Assembly (NCBI GenBank): GCA_003151745.1
Contig: PLYJ01000212.1
Coordinates: forward strand, 1-33,530
From: Bacteroidota bacterium
GTDB lineage: Bacteria > Bacteroidota > Bacteroidia > AKYH767-A > 2013-40CM-41-45
DNA length: 33,530 nt
Direction: 5' to 3'
Shown: positions 17,171-24,297 of the stretch, in pieces
How positions within the stretch are numbered: position 1 is the stretch's first letter
Layout of the letters: every line of letters starts with the position of its first letter
Made by a program: the position numbers and the translations under genes
Notes under the pieces: model-generated
What the model saw: the letters and a program-made list of their open reading frames with translations, nothing else
What the model was told of the DNA's origin: nothing
Database searches by the model: none

Positions 17171-19087
17171 ATGAAAAAACTAACAACTAAATTGCTTGCA
17201 ACTGTTGCAATGGCAGTTGCATTTGTTTCATCTGGCTATGCCCAGGTAAACAATGGCGCATCCTGCGGATGCCCTACTCCGGAGTCATCCAGGCCCAGGG
17301 TTAATTTATCTACATTGGTAGCTCCCGGTGATACTACCGGCGAATTAGCAGCAACCAATGTAATTCTTGATTGTGCCCACACATGGGTTGTTGACAAGAA
17401 GACTTATGTGGGAAATGGCAAGACGCTTACCATAGAGCCGGGTACCGTTATCCGTGGAGATTTTAGATCTACGCCTGATTCTGCTTGTGCTCTTGTAGTA
17501 GAAAGAGGCGGCAAAATGATCGCTGCGGGTTCTTCTGATTGCATGATCATCATGACTAACATTGAAGACCCTTTGGATGGAAGTTATCCAATTGGCACCT
17601 TTACTACGAAGAAATGGGGCGGACTTGTAATCGCAGGAAGAGCCAGCAACTGCTTAACTCTTGCTGCTGACGGTCCTTTCAATCCGCTTCTGGACGGACA
17701 CCTTTGTTCTGCAGATGGTCTTGGCAATTTTGAAGGATTTAGCAGTGTAGTTGATTACAGGCATCAATTTGGTGCTAACCTGAGCATCGGTGAGCACTTT
17801 GATGACAACGATAACTCAGGGATATACAGGTACCTCTCTGTGCGTTTTGCAGGAGCAATACTTGCTGTAGGTTCTGAAATCAACGGAATTTCTCTTGGTT
17901 CTGTAGGAAGAGGCACTACTATTGATCACGTGGAAGTTATTGCTGCAGCTGATGACAACATGGAATTCTGGGGTGGCACTGTAAACGTAAAGAACAGCAC
18001 GTTTATGTTTGGCAATGATGACGGCTTTGATTTTGATGACGGATACAGTGGCAAAGCGCAAAATATATTTATGGTTAAATCAGCAACTCAGGATACAGGT
18101 GTTTCCGGGAATGGTACAAACAATGGAAATTTTGGAGACGTTGATAACGGGTTTGAATGCGATGCGGATGACGACCAATCAGGTAATGGCAGCGGCGTAG
18201 CTACTTTTGATCTTGGTCCTAATAATAACCGTCTGGGAGGCTATCGTTCCCACCCTGTTTTTTACAACTGCACCATGATAGGAAACGATAAAAAGAAAGA
18301 AACCAGCGATAATACAGGAATGGCTGCTATTATGGCAAAGGAGCTTACTGAAGGTGAATGGTACAATTGTGTATTTGCCAACTTCGCAGTAGGTCTTAAT
18401 CTGTGGAAAAACGGTAGTGATGGTCATGGTAATCTTGTTGGATGTTCTTATTGCACAGCAGGTCCCACCCATAATAATGTATCAGGTGAAGGCACAAGAG
18501 CACAGACACTCAGTTCCAAAGGACACCCGGTTATTGACGCTTATGATAACTGGATTGCAGGTGACCTTGTAGTTAAAAACAATACTTTTATTGGTACTGG
18601 GCACGTTACAGGCGGACCATCTGTCGGAGCGCCTTTGTCAATAGATGTTGATAAGGCATCAGGAGTTGGAGGATATATAGCTAATCCTTCTATTCACCAG
18701 CCAAGTGCAAGCGATACAGCTAAGTTTTATTCTACTGATGGTAATATAGCTATTGATGCTAATCCTGCAGGTTTTAACTTTATCTGGGCAATGAATGATG
18801 CAACAAATGCTGTAGGTACTCAATACGATGCAGTGCCACCGTCACCAACAGCAGTTCCTTTCACTACTAACATCGTTGCTCCTGCTGATGGTTTCTTTAC
18901 ACCAGAAAATTACAGAGGCGCTTTTGCACCCGGTCAACCAAGCTGGTTATCCGGATGGGCTTATGCTACTGTGTTAAAGACCACTGCAGGACTTCAGTCT
19001 AACCCTACTGACATTAACCAGGATGGCGTTACTGACATCAATGACTTCAACATCTTCATTGGTAAATTCGGTCAGTTAGACAAATAA
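17171..19087 (+). CDS. Secreted beta-helix-like protein with C-terminal dockerin-like loop
   Basis: Protein of 638 residues from ATG 17171; an ATG pair upstream at 17141/17144 only adds a polar lead before MKKLTTKLLATVAMAVAFVS, the signal peptide (cut at GYA before Q). The mature chain has parallel-beta-helix character: GKTLTIEPGTVIRGDF, KKWGGLVIAGRASNC, YRYLSVRFAGAIL, TTIDHVEVIAAADDNMEFWG, VKNSTFMFGNDDGFDFDDGY. A long Asp-rich calcium-type region sits at about 295-350. It has no T9SS sorting domain. The last residues are an EF-hand/dockerin type I-like loop, DINQDGVTDINDFNIFIG, ending KFGQLDK. That tail is a possible ligand for the cohesin-like domains encoded downstream. Specific activity unknown. 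Confidence 0.85.
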   Translation: MKKLTTKLLATVAMAVAFVSSGYAQVNNGASCGCPTPESSRPRVNLSTLVAPGDTTGELAATNVILDCAHTWVVDKKTYVGNGKTLTIEPGTVIRGDFRSTPDSACALVVERGGKMIAAGSSDCMIIMTNIEDPLDGSYPIGTFTTKKWGGLVIAGRASNCLTLAADGPFNPLLDGHLCSADGLGNFEGFSSVVDYRHQFGANLSIGEHFDDNDNSGIYRYLSVRFAGAILAVGSEINGISLGSVGRGTTIDHVEVIAAADDNMEFWGGTVNVKNSTFMFGNDDGFDFDDGYSGKAQNIFMVKSATQDTGVSGNGTNNGNFGDVDNGFECDADDDQSGNGSGVATFDLGPNNNRLGGYRSHPVFYNCTMIGNDKKKETSDNTGMAAIMAKELTEGEWYNCVFANFAVGLNLWKNGSDGHGNLVGCSYCTAGPTHNNVSGEGTRAQTLSSKGHPVIDAYDNWIAGDLVVKNNTFIGTGHVTGGPSVGAPLSIDVDKASGVGGYIANPSIHQPSASDTAKFYSTDGNIAIDANPAGFNFIWAMNDATNAVGTQYDAVPPSPTAVPFTTNIVAPADGFFTPENYRGAFAPGQPSWLSGWAYATVLKTTAGLQSNPTDINQDGVTDINDFNIFIGKFGQLDK

Positions 19088-19099
19088 TAACAAACAGGC

Positions 19100-19154
19100 T
19101 TGAGTAATGAGATATGAGTATCGGGATTGCCCGGTCTCATATCTCAGGACTCAA
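19100..19154 (+). terminator. Three-tier hairpin between the beta-helix and cohesin genes
   Basis: Nested pairings: TTGAGT (19100-19105)/ACTCAA (19149-19154), GAGATATGAG (19109-19118)/CTCATATCTC (19136-19145) and CGGG (19122-19125)/CCCG (19130-19133). It begins 13 bases after a stop codon. No T run follows, so it may be a processing or stability hairpin or an intergenic repeat rather than a true terminator. Confidence 0.6.
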
Positions 19155-19201
19155 ATCCAAAAACTAAAAACAATTATAATCTTATACAAATAATAAACGC
19201 T

Positions 19202-22069
19202 ATGAAAAAAATAATAATGGGTTTATGCCTTCTGTTAGTGGCAAGCCTGACCCACGCCCAAGGGCTGGATGGACTCGTAGTAGAAAAATACTACGTGTCA
19301 AATGCTGCTGATTCGGCGGCGAGCAATGGCAACCTGCCTGTTGGCTCGGTTACCTACAGGTTCTACGTTGATATGTCTTCAGGGTACAAGCTGCTGGATG
19401 TATTTGGTAATGCAAACCACTCGGTAACATTCACTACTACCACCGGTTTCTACAATGACAACGTAAACGGAGCTACTACTCCTGATGCTTATGACACTAC
19501 TAAGCTTAAGCACAATGCGCTTATGCTTGATTCATGGGTGTCGTTTGGCCGCGCAGGTAAAACTGATATCGGTGTTCTAAAATCAGAAGACAACGGAGCA
19601 ACTGATTATGCAAGCAGAAACATCAATTCAATTTTACATAACAACGATGGTTTCGCAGGCATTCCGTTAACTACACAGGATGGTCTTCTTGACGGATCAA
19701 CTCCTGCTACTTCACTTCTTGGAATTACAACTGAGCTTGATCCTCTCGGAGATGGCAGCGTAGGTGGTAATTCAGTTGTGGTAAGCGGCGGAGCATGGTT
19801 TGCTTTAGGTGGCGTATCTGGTCCTACTCCTACTAACAAGGTCCTGATTGCACAGATCACAACTGATGGAACTCTGCACTATGAGTTGAACATCATTCTT
19901 GGTGACTCAATTGGCGGATCAGTTACTTATGTTAACCAGAATGTTCAGGCAGGTGAAAATTTATTTGCTGCTCTTCAGGGCACACTGGTTCCTGATATTC
20001 ATCCTACTGTTAGCATCACTTCTCCTTTAAACAATGCTACTTTCATTGCAGGTTCAGTGATTGCTGATTCAGCAGTCGCTGCTGATGCAGACGGAAGTGT
20101 TGCTTCAGTACAATTCTTTGTTGACAATGTATCTATCGGCTTTGGTACTTTAGGCGGTGGTAAATATTCAACAAACTGGACAAGCACGCTTGGAACTCAC
20201 GTGTTAACTGCAGTTGCTGTTGACAACGTAGGCGGACAAACAACTTCTGCCCCTGTAACAATCAACATCGTGCCTGCTCATCAGCCTTATGGTGTTGTCG
20301 GTTCTTCTAACAATTGCGAAGCCGGAACTTTCTGCTTACCAATTGCAGCTCAGGATTCAGTGAAGAACATCAGGGGTTATGATTTAGTGTTGCACTATGA
20401 TGCATCTAAAGTAATTCCAACAGGTGCTATTACTGTTAGCAGCGACTTAGTTACTCCTAGTTATGTTGACTATTTAGCTACTGTTGATGCTGCTCACAGC
20501 CAGGTGCTCATTTCATTATACTTCAATGCATCAGCTCCTGCAAATTCAAACTTCCACGGAATAGGAAACGTGTTCTGTGCTGAATTCTCCAAGACTGCAA
20601 ACTTTGCAACTCTTGATTCAGCATCATTCAGCGTTGACTCTATCCAGGAAAGTTACATTGTTGGTGTAGTTAACAGGGCTGTTAACACTGGCTTATACAA
20701 GACTCACAGAGACAGTTCTTTCACCGGTTCTTTGAGATTCTGGGCCGACAACAGTCCTCTTCAGTATGATCCTGCTCATTCATCACAGTACCTCATCACT
20801 AATATATATGGTACTGATGGTAACTGCCTGAATGCATCATTACCTGTTCAACCTGATTTCTCCGGCAACTTCGTTTACAATGTAGGTAACGGTGCTGACA
20901 TCAATATCAAGAGAGACATAGCAGGTACTACTGACGTTCAATCTGTCATCAACGGTTTCGACGCATTCCTCACCAGGAAAGTGTTAGCTAATGATCCAAG
21001 CTTCGTTCCAACTATCTTCCAGGCAATTGCTATGGACGTGAATGAAGACGGACACATCAGCGCAGGTGACCTTTCACAGATCAATGCAAGAGCGGTGTTA
21101 TTAGTTCTTGAATTCGAACAAGCATGGAACTACGACAACGCAGGTAACCGCATCAACCCGTTAGATCCTAACTTCAATTCAGCTGACTGGTCATTCGTTG
21201 ATGCAACAAGATTAAACACGAACCCTGCTTATAGCAGATCTACTTCTTATCCCGGTGATGACGGAGTTGGATTCTCAAAAGCCCGTGTTCCTGTTCTTCG
21301 CCCTACCTGCATTGCATTGCCTGCTACCAGCCAATTCAGCTGCACGTTTGCAAACAGCGAAACCTATAATGGTATATTGTTAGGTGACGTGAACGGAAAC
21401 TATGCAACGGTTGGTTCAAACGGTACACTCCGTCAGAGCTCCAGCAATGAAGTTGTATTTGATCTGTCAAATGCTGTTGTTAACGGAGGTTATGTTGATG
21501 TTCCAGTTTCTGTTGTTGCAACAGATGCTATTAACGCACTTGACTTCTCTTTACAATTCAACATGGCTAAGCTTACCTTCGTTTCTGTAAACGATGATGT
21601 TAACTATCTGCAAGATCTTGCTAACTTCAATTCTTCAGATAACACATTAAGGTACACTTCAAACAGCCTTCAGAATTATGAAACCGGCAAGACGCTGTTA
21701 ACTGTTCGCTTTGCTGTAAATGGTAACACTATTGATGCGACTGATTTGACATCAATTCAGGGTTACTTGAATGGTAATTTGGTTCCTGCTATAGTTAATA
21801 CTCTTCCTACAGGATTAAACGATTTAACTGCTGCTAATTTCGTTAGCATCTATCCAAATCCTGCAAACGGAGTATTAAATGTTTCCGCTTCTGAAAAAGC
21901 AACTGTGCAGTTGTTTGACATGAATGGCAGACAGGTTATAGATCCAATCAATGTAAATGCAAATGAAAAGCAGCAAATCAATACCTTCACTCTTGCTGCC
22001 GGTGTTTACACAATGAAGGTTTCTAACGACAGGTTTGTATCAGTAAAACAAGTTGTTATTAATAAGTAA
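19202..22069 (+). CDS. VEKYY protein 5: large secreted scaffold with Ig, cohesin-like, dockerin-like and T9SS domains
   Basis: Protein of 955 residues from ATG 19202 (an in-frame TTG at 19127 lies inside the hairpin and is rejected). The signal peptide is MKKIIMGLCLLLVASLTHAQ. Domains in order: VEKYY domain about 21-260 (GLVVEKYYVSNAADS, GSVTYRFYVDMSSGYK, LDSWVSFGRAGKTDIGVLK); bacterial Ig-like domain about 266-356 (HPTVSITSPLNNATFIAGS); cohesin-like domain about 360-470 (IRGYDLVLHYDASKVIP); middle region with a dockerin-like loop about 612-628 (DVNEDGHISAGDLSQIN); second cohesin-like domain about 748-866 (VVFDLSNAVVNGGYVDVPVS, INALDFSLQFN); T9SS type A domain about 880-955 (VSIYPNPANGVLNVSASEK). 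It links the VEKYY family to the cohesin group and is the best scaffold candidate of the locus. A strong terminator follows. Confidence 0.9.
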   Translation: MKKIIMGLCLLLVASLTHAQGLDGLVVEKYYVSNAADSAASNGNLPVGSVTYRFYVDMSSGYKLLDVFGNANHSVTFTTTTGFYNDNVNGATTPDAYDTTKLKHNALMLDSWVSFGRAGKTDIGVLKSEDNGATDYASRNINSILHNNDGFAGIPLTTQDGLLDGSTPATSLLGITTELDPLGDGSVGGNSVVVSGGAWFALGGVSGPTPTNKVLIAQITTDGTLHYELNIILGDSIGGSVTYVNQNVQAGENLFAALQGTLVPDIHPTVSITSPLNNATFIAGSVIADSAVAADADGSVASVQFFVDNVSIGFGTLGGGKYSTNWTSTLGTHVLTAVAVDNVGGQTTSAPVTINIVPAHQPYGVVGSSNNCEAGTFCLPIAAQDSVKNIRGYDLVLHYDASKVIPTGAITVSSDLVTPSYVDYLATVDAAHSQVLISLYFNASAPANSNFHGIGNVFCAEFSKTANFATLDSASFSVDSIQESYIVGVVNRAVNTGLYKTHRDSSFTGSLRFWADNSPLQYDPAHSSQYLITNIYGTDGNCLNASLPVQPDFSGNFVYNVGNGADINIKRDIAGTTDVQSVINGFDAFLTRKVLANDPSFVPTIFQAIAMDVNEDGHISAGDLSQINARAVLLVLEFEQAWNYDNAGNRINPLDPNFNSADWSFVDATRLNTNPAYSRSTSYPGDDGVGFSKARVPVLRPTCIALPATSQFSCTFANSETYNGILLGDVNGNYATVGSNGTLRQSSSNEVVFDLSNAVVNGGYVDVPVSVVATDAINALDFSLQFNMAKLTFVSVNDDVNYLQDLANFNSSDNTLRYTSNSLQNYETGKTLLTVRFAVNGNTIDATDLTSIQGYLNGNLVPAIVNTLPTGLNDLTAANFVSIYPNPANGVLNVSASEKATVQLFDMNGRQVIDPINVNANEKQQINTFTLAAGVYTMKVSNDRFVSVKQVVINK

Positions 22070-22102
22070 TATCTAAGGAACAAGAACATTTAGCAAATAA
22101 AG

Positions 22103-22138
22103 AAACCCTATCCGTCAACTGACGGACAGGGTTTTTTT
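22103..22138 (+). terminator. Strong intrinsic terminator after the scaffold gene
   Basis: CCCTATCCGTC pairs with GACGGACAGGG (one mismatch) around a four-base loop, extended by AAA/TTT, and is followed by seven T. It starts about 34 bases after the stop codon. Confidence 0.88.
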
Positions 22139-22190
22139 ATGCATTAGACCTCTTTCATAATTCGCAATCCAGCACATGCAAAAATGATGC

Positions 22191-22377
22191 ATAGTCATAT
22201 CATGGCTTTGCATAACCCTTTTGAAGTTACACATCATCTTTTCAGGTATTGCATAACCTTATCAGGTTCATAAATAACTTTATTAATTTCATACGTAATC
22301 TTATTAATTCTTCACATCGCCTTTTCGGGTCTCACACAACCTCATTAATTTCATGCGTAACTCTGTTAATTTCATAC
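22191..22377 (-). repeat. Imperfect 20/21-bp tandem array, locus 2 (9 units)
   Basis: Read on the minus strand, nine units follow each other: seven of 21 bases and two of 20. Examples are GTGAAGAATTAATAAGATTA (+C), GTATGAAATTAATAAAGTTA (+T) and GCATGAAATTAATGAGGTTG (+T). It is the same family as 1375-1644, including 20-base units with ACC-G-AAAA/TAAG and GTGAA/GTGTAA units after them. It lies after the strong terminator and stops about 11 bases before GGCATTGTTAA. Not coding. Function unknown. Confidence 0.85.
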
Positions 22378-22388
22378 ATAACCTTTCT

Positions 22389-22519
22389 GGCATTGTTAAG
22401 TTAATATAGGTGATTGCCGATTTCAGAATTTGAATGATGAAATTAATTATCAAAAACCATATTCGCCTAGATTAAACCATGAAAAAGTTTAACATACCTA
22501 TACTAACTTAACAATGCCG
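22389..22519. mobile_element. 131-bp unit with 22-bp terminal inverted repeats
   Basis: The left end (22389-22410) starts GGCATTGTTAAGTTAATATA. The right end (22498-22519) is its inverse with one mismatch, 21 of 22 positions. The 87-base interior is AT-rich and has no reading frame. The layout is that of a MITE or decayed insertion sequence, but no target-site duplication is visible (TTTCT before, GTGAA after). A matching left end occurs at 33368-33388. Confidence 0.55.
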
Positions 22520-22629
22520 TGAAAACTAATAGAGAGAATCCTGTTTATTAACTGCTGTAAAGCAATCCTGCACTTATTTCAGACCCCCTAAATAAGATTG
22601 AACCCGATGCATCGGGTGAAAGAGGTCTA

Positions 22630-22779
22630 TTGTCTTCAAGTTATGTGAAATCTTTGAAAGTGTCTCTTCCTGACGGTGTGCTAAATTTTCATTTTCGGAG
22701 GCCTGTTAAAATAACTAAGAATATGGTAGCCAGTGTAAACTTCCCAAGTTTTAATTTTTGATAAAGAGTTCACATAACC
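22630..22779. other. AT-rich spacer before the cohesin gene
   Basis: No gene or clear structure. TTTTTG at 22756-22761 could be the -33 half of a promoter whose -7 region is the TAATATTTTG at 22781-22790. Confidence 0.35.
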
Positions 22780-22823
22780 TTAATATTTTGATTACACCCG
22801 CTATTGCTAATTAGCGTTTTTTT
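22780..22823 (+). promoter_or_regulatory. Shared upstream element and leader hairpin, copy 1
   Basis: TTAATATTTTGATTACACCC (+G) at 22780-22800 matches 27023-27043 at 20 of 21 positions. It is followed by the perfect palindrome GCTAATTAGC (22806-22815) and a run of seven T, only about 20 bases before the ATG of the cohesin gene at 22843. The conserved part resembles a promoter -7 region; the hairpin and T run resemble a leader terminator. Confidence 0.6.
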
Positions 22824-22842
22824 GTATCATAAAATTAAAGAG

Positions 22843-24105
22843 ATGAAAAGTGGGGTAGTCGCTTTACTATTTGTTTTAACATTAACCGTTTTTACCTCAT
22901 TGGCTTCCACCGCATCTCCGTTAATAATTAATTCAGCGGATACGGTTGTTTTTGATTTGTCACAAGCTACATGTGCCGGTGCTTACATACAAATTCCCGT
23001 TTCAATCTTATCGGATGACACGATATATACACTTGATTTTTCTTTAAAATATGATCACATAAATCTTACCTACGACAGTGTCGCAAATCACAAGGCATAT
23101 TTAAATGAATCCTCCTATTATAACCCTCCTGACAGTACGTTGAGATTTACTTCATGGTCACTGCAGCAGATCGGGAATAATACACCCTTGGTATATATTT
23201 ATTTTAATTTGCTTTCAGGACAAATAGGTGCTGCATATCTAAATACAATAAAAGCTTATTTGAATGGTGATTCATGCAGTGTTAAAATAATAGATGCTGT
23301 TCCGTCAACAGGAATTACGGCAGGCGGTTCGACGACTTTCAATACAGGAGATTCAGTTTCTCTTAGCGCTGCAACAGGTTTGGGATATACTTATTTATGG
23401 TCTACCGCAGTTACGGCACAATCTGTTGAAGTTAATTCTGCCGGAATATATTCTGTAACCATAACAAACGTAAACGGTTGCTCTACCATTTTTTCAATCG
23501 ATGTGAATGTTAATTCTATCCTGCCTGTAGAATTATTAGATTTTTATGCGGAAAAAAGTGATGAAGGTGTCCTCGTTTCATGGACAACGGCTTCTGAAAT
23601 TAATAATGACTATTTTACTGTTGAAAGAAGCGGCGATGGAAAGATTTTTGAATCAGTCAAAAAGGTCAAAGGCGCGGGTAACAGTACCAAGGAGTTAAGC
23701 TATAGCTGCGAGGATTTTAATCCTTTAACCGGCACATCTTACTATCGTCTCATGCAAACGGATTATGACCAAAGATCTGTAACAAGCAAAACAATTGTAG
23801 TTAATTTTTATAATAACCTGACAAATATGATTAGTTTACATCCTAACCCTGCTTCTGACATAGTTTATGTGAATGTAAGCTGGGCGTCCATGCACAAAGC
23901 AGGTGTTAAGGAAGCAGATTTTATGTTGCGTATTTTTGATGTTAACGGTCGTGAGGCAATGCTCGGGCAGATGATTCATTTATCTTACGGGATGCTTTAC
24001 CCTATTGATGTCAGCTCTTTGCCAAAGGGTGTTTATGTTGTTCAACTATCCGGTGATGTGCAGCAGCCCGGTGATGTGCAGCAGCAAGAACTGGTTATTG
24101 AATAG
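22843..24105 (+). CDS. Cohesin-like surface protein with Ig-like and T9SS domains
   Basis: Protein of 420 residues from ATG 22843; an in-frame TTG at 22804 precedes the leader hairpin and is rejected. A signal peptide covers about residues 1-23. The cohesin-like domain at about 33-145 (TVVFDLSQATCAGAYIQIPV, YTLDFSLKYDHINLTYDSV) is homologous to those at 19202 and 27086. An Ig-like segment follows (YLWSTAVTAQSVEVNSAGIY), then a segment common in Bacteroidetes surface proteins (PVELLDFYAEKSDEGVLVSW, FTVERSGDGKIFE, YYRLMQTDYD). A T9SS type A domain ends the protein (ISLHPNPASDIVYVNV ... IDVSSLPKGVYVVQL). Near the end an 18-base duplication (CGGTGATGTGCAGCAG at 24051 and 24069) repeats GDVQQ just before the last strand. 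Confidence 0.85.
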   Translation: MKSGVVALLFVLTLTVFTSLASTASPLIINSADTVVFDLSQATCAGAYIQIPVSILSDDTIYTLDFSLKYDHINLTYDSVANHKAYLNESSYYNPPDSTLRFTSWSLQQIGNNTPLVYIYFNLLSGQIGAAYLNTIKAYLNGDSCSVKIIDAVPSTGITAGGSTTFNTGDSVSLSAATGLGYTYLWSTAVTAQSVEVNSAGIYSVTITNVNGCSTIFSIDVNVNSILPVELLDFYAEKSDEGVLVSWTTASEINNDYFTVERSGDGKIFESVKKVKGAGNSTKELSYSCEDFNPLTGTSYYRLMQTDYDQRSVTSKTIVVNFYNNLTNMISLHPNPASDIVYVNVSWASMHKAGVKEADFMLRIFDVNGREAMLGQMIHLSYGMLYPIDVSSLPKGVYVVQLSGDVQQPGDVQQQELVIE

Positions 24106-24111
24106 AAAGAA

Positions 24112-24167
24112 GAATTGTTGACCAGGACTGCGTTTGTAACGAAAACTTTCTTTTTCGTTAACAATTC
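24112..24167 (+). terminator. Hairpin pair after the cohesin gene
   Basis: TAACGAAAA (24137-24145) pairs with TTTTCGTTA (24152-24160), inside the weaker pair GAATTGTT (24112-24119)/AACAATTC (24160-24167). It begins seven bases after the stop. A T-rich stretch follows but not a clean T run. Confidence 0.5.
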
Positions 24168-24297
24168 AATAGTATATTTTTAATAGTAAGATGATGATGG
24201 GCTAACATTCTTTGAATGGTTTGTTTACACTTTTGGAGCAAGTTTTTATCAGAATGTCAAAATTAATTATCCCCTCACTTTAAACTCCCGGCTTATT

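Larger units (their letters stand above)
22145..22629. mobile_element. Possible non-autonomous element bounded by 13-bp inverted repeats
   Basis: TAGACCTCTTTCA (22145-22157) is exactly complementary to TGAAAGAGGTCTA (22617-22629). The 485-base interval contains the second 21-bp array, the GGCATTGTTAA inverted-repeat unit and a 16-bp palindrome ACCCGATGCATCGGGT (22602-22617), but no gene. I could not identify a clean target-site duplication (flanks GCAT and TTGT). It could be the shell of an insertion element or a chance long inverted repeat. Confidence 0.4.

Noticed and set aside
17171-19087. Polysaccharide lyase or pectinase call
   Set aside because: Beta-helix character alone does not show catalytic residues of any lyase family; left as unknown function.
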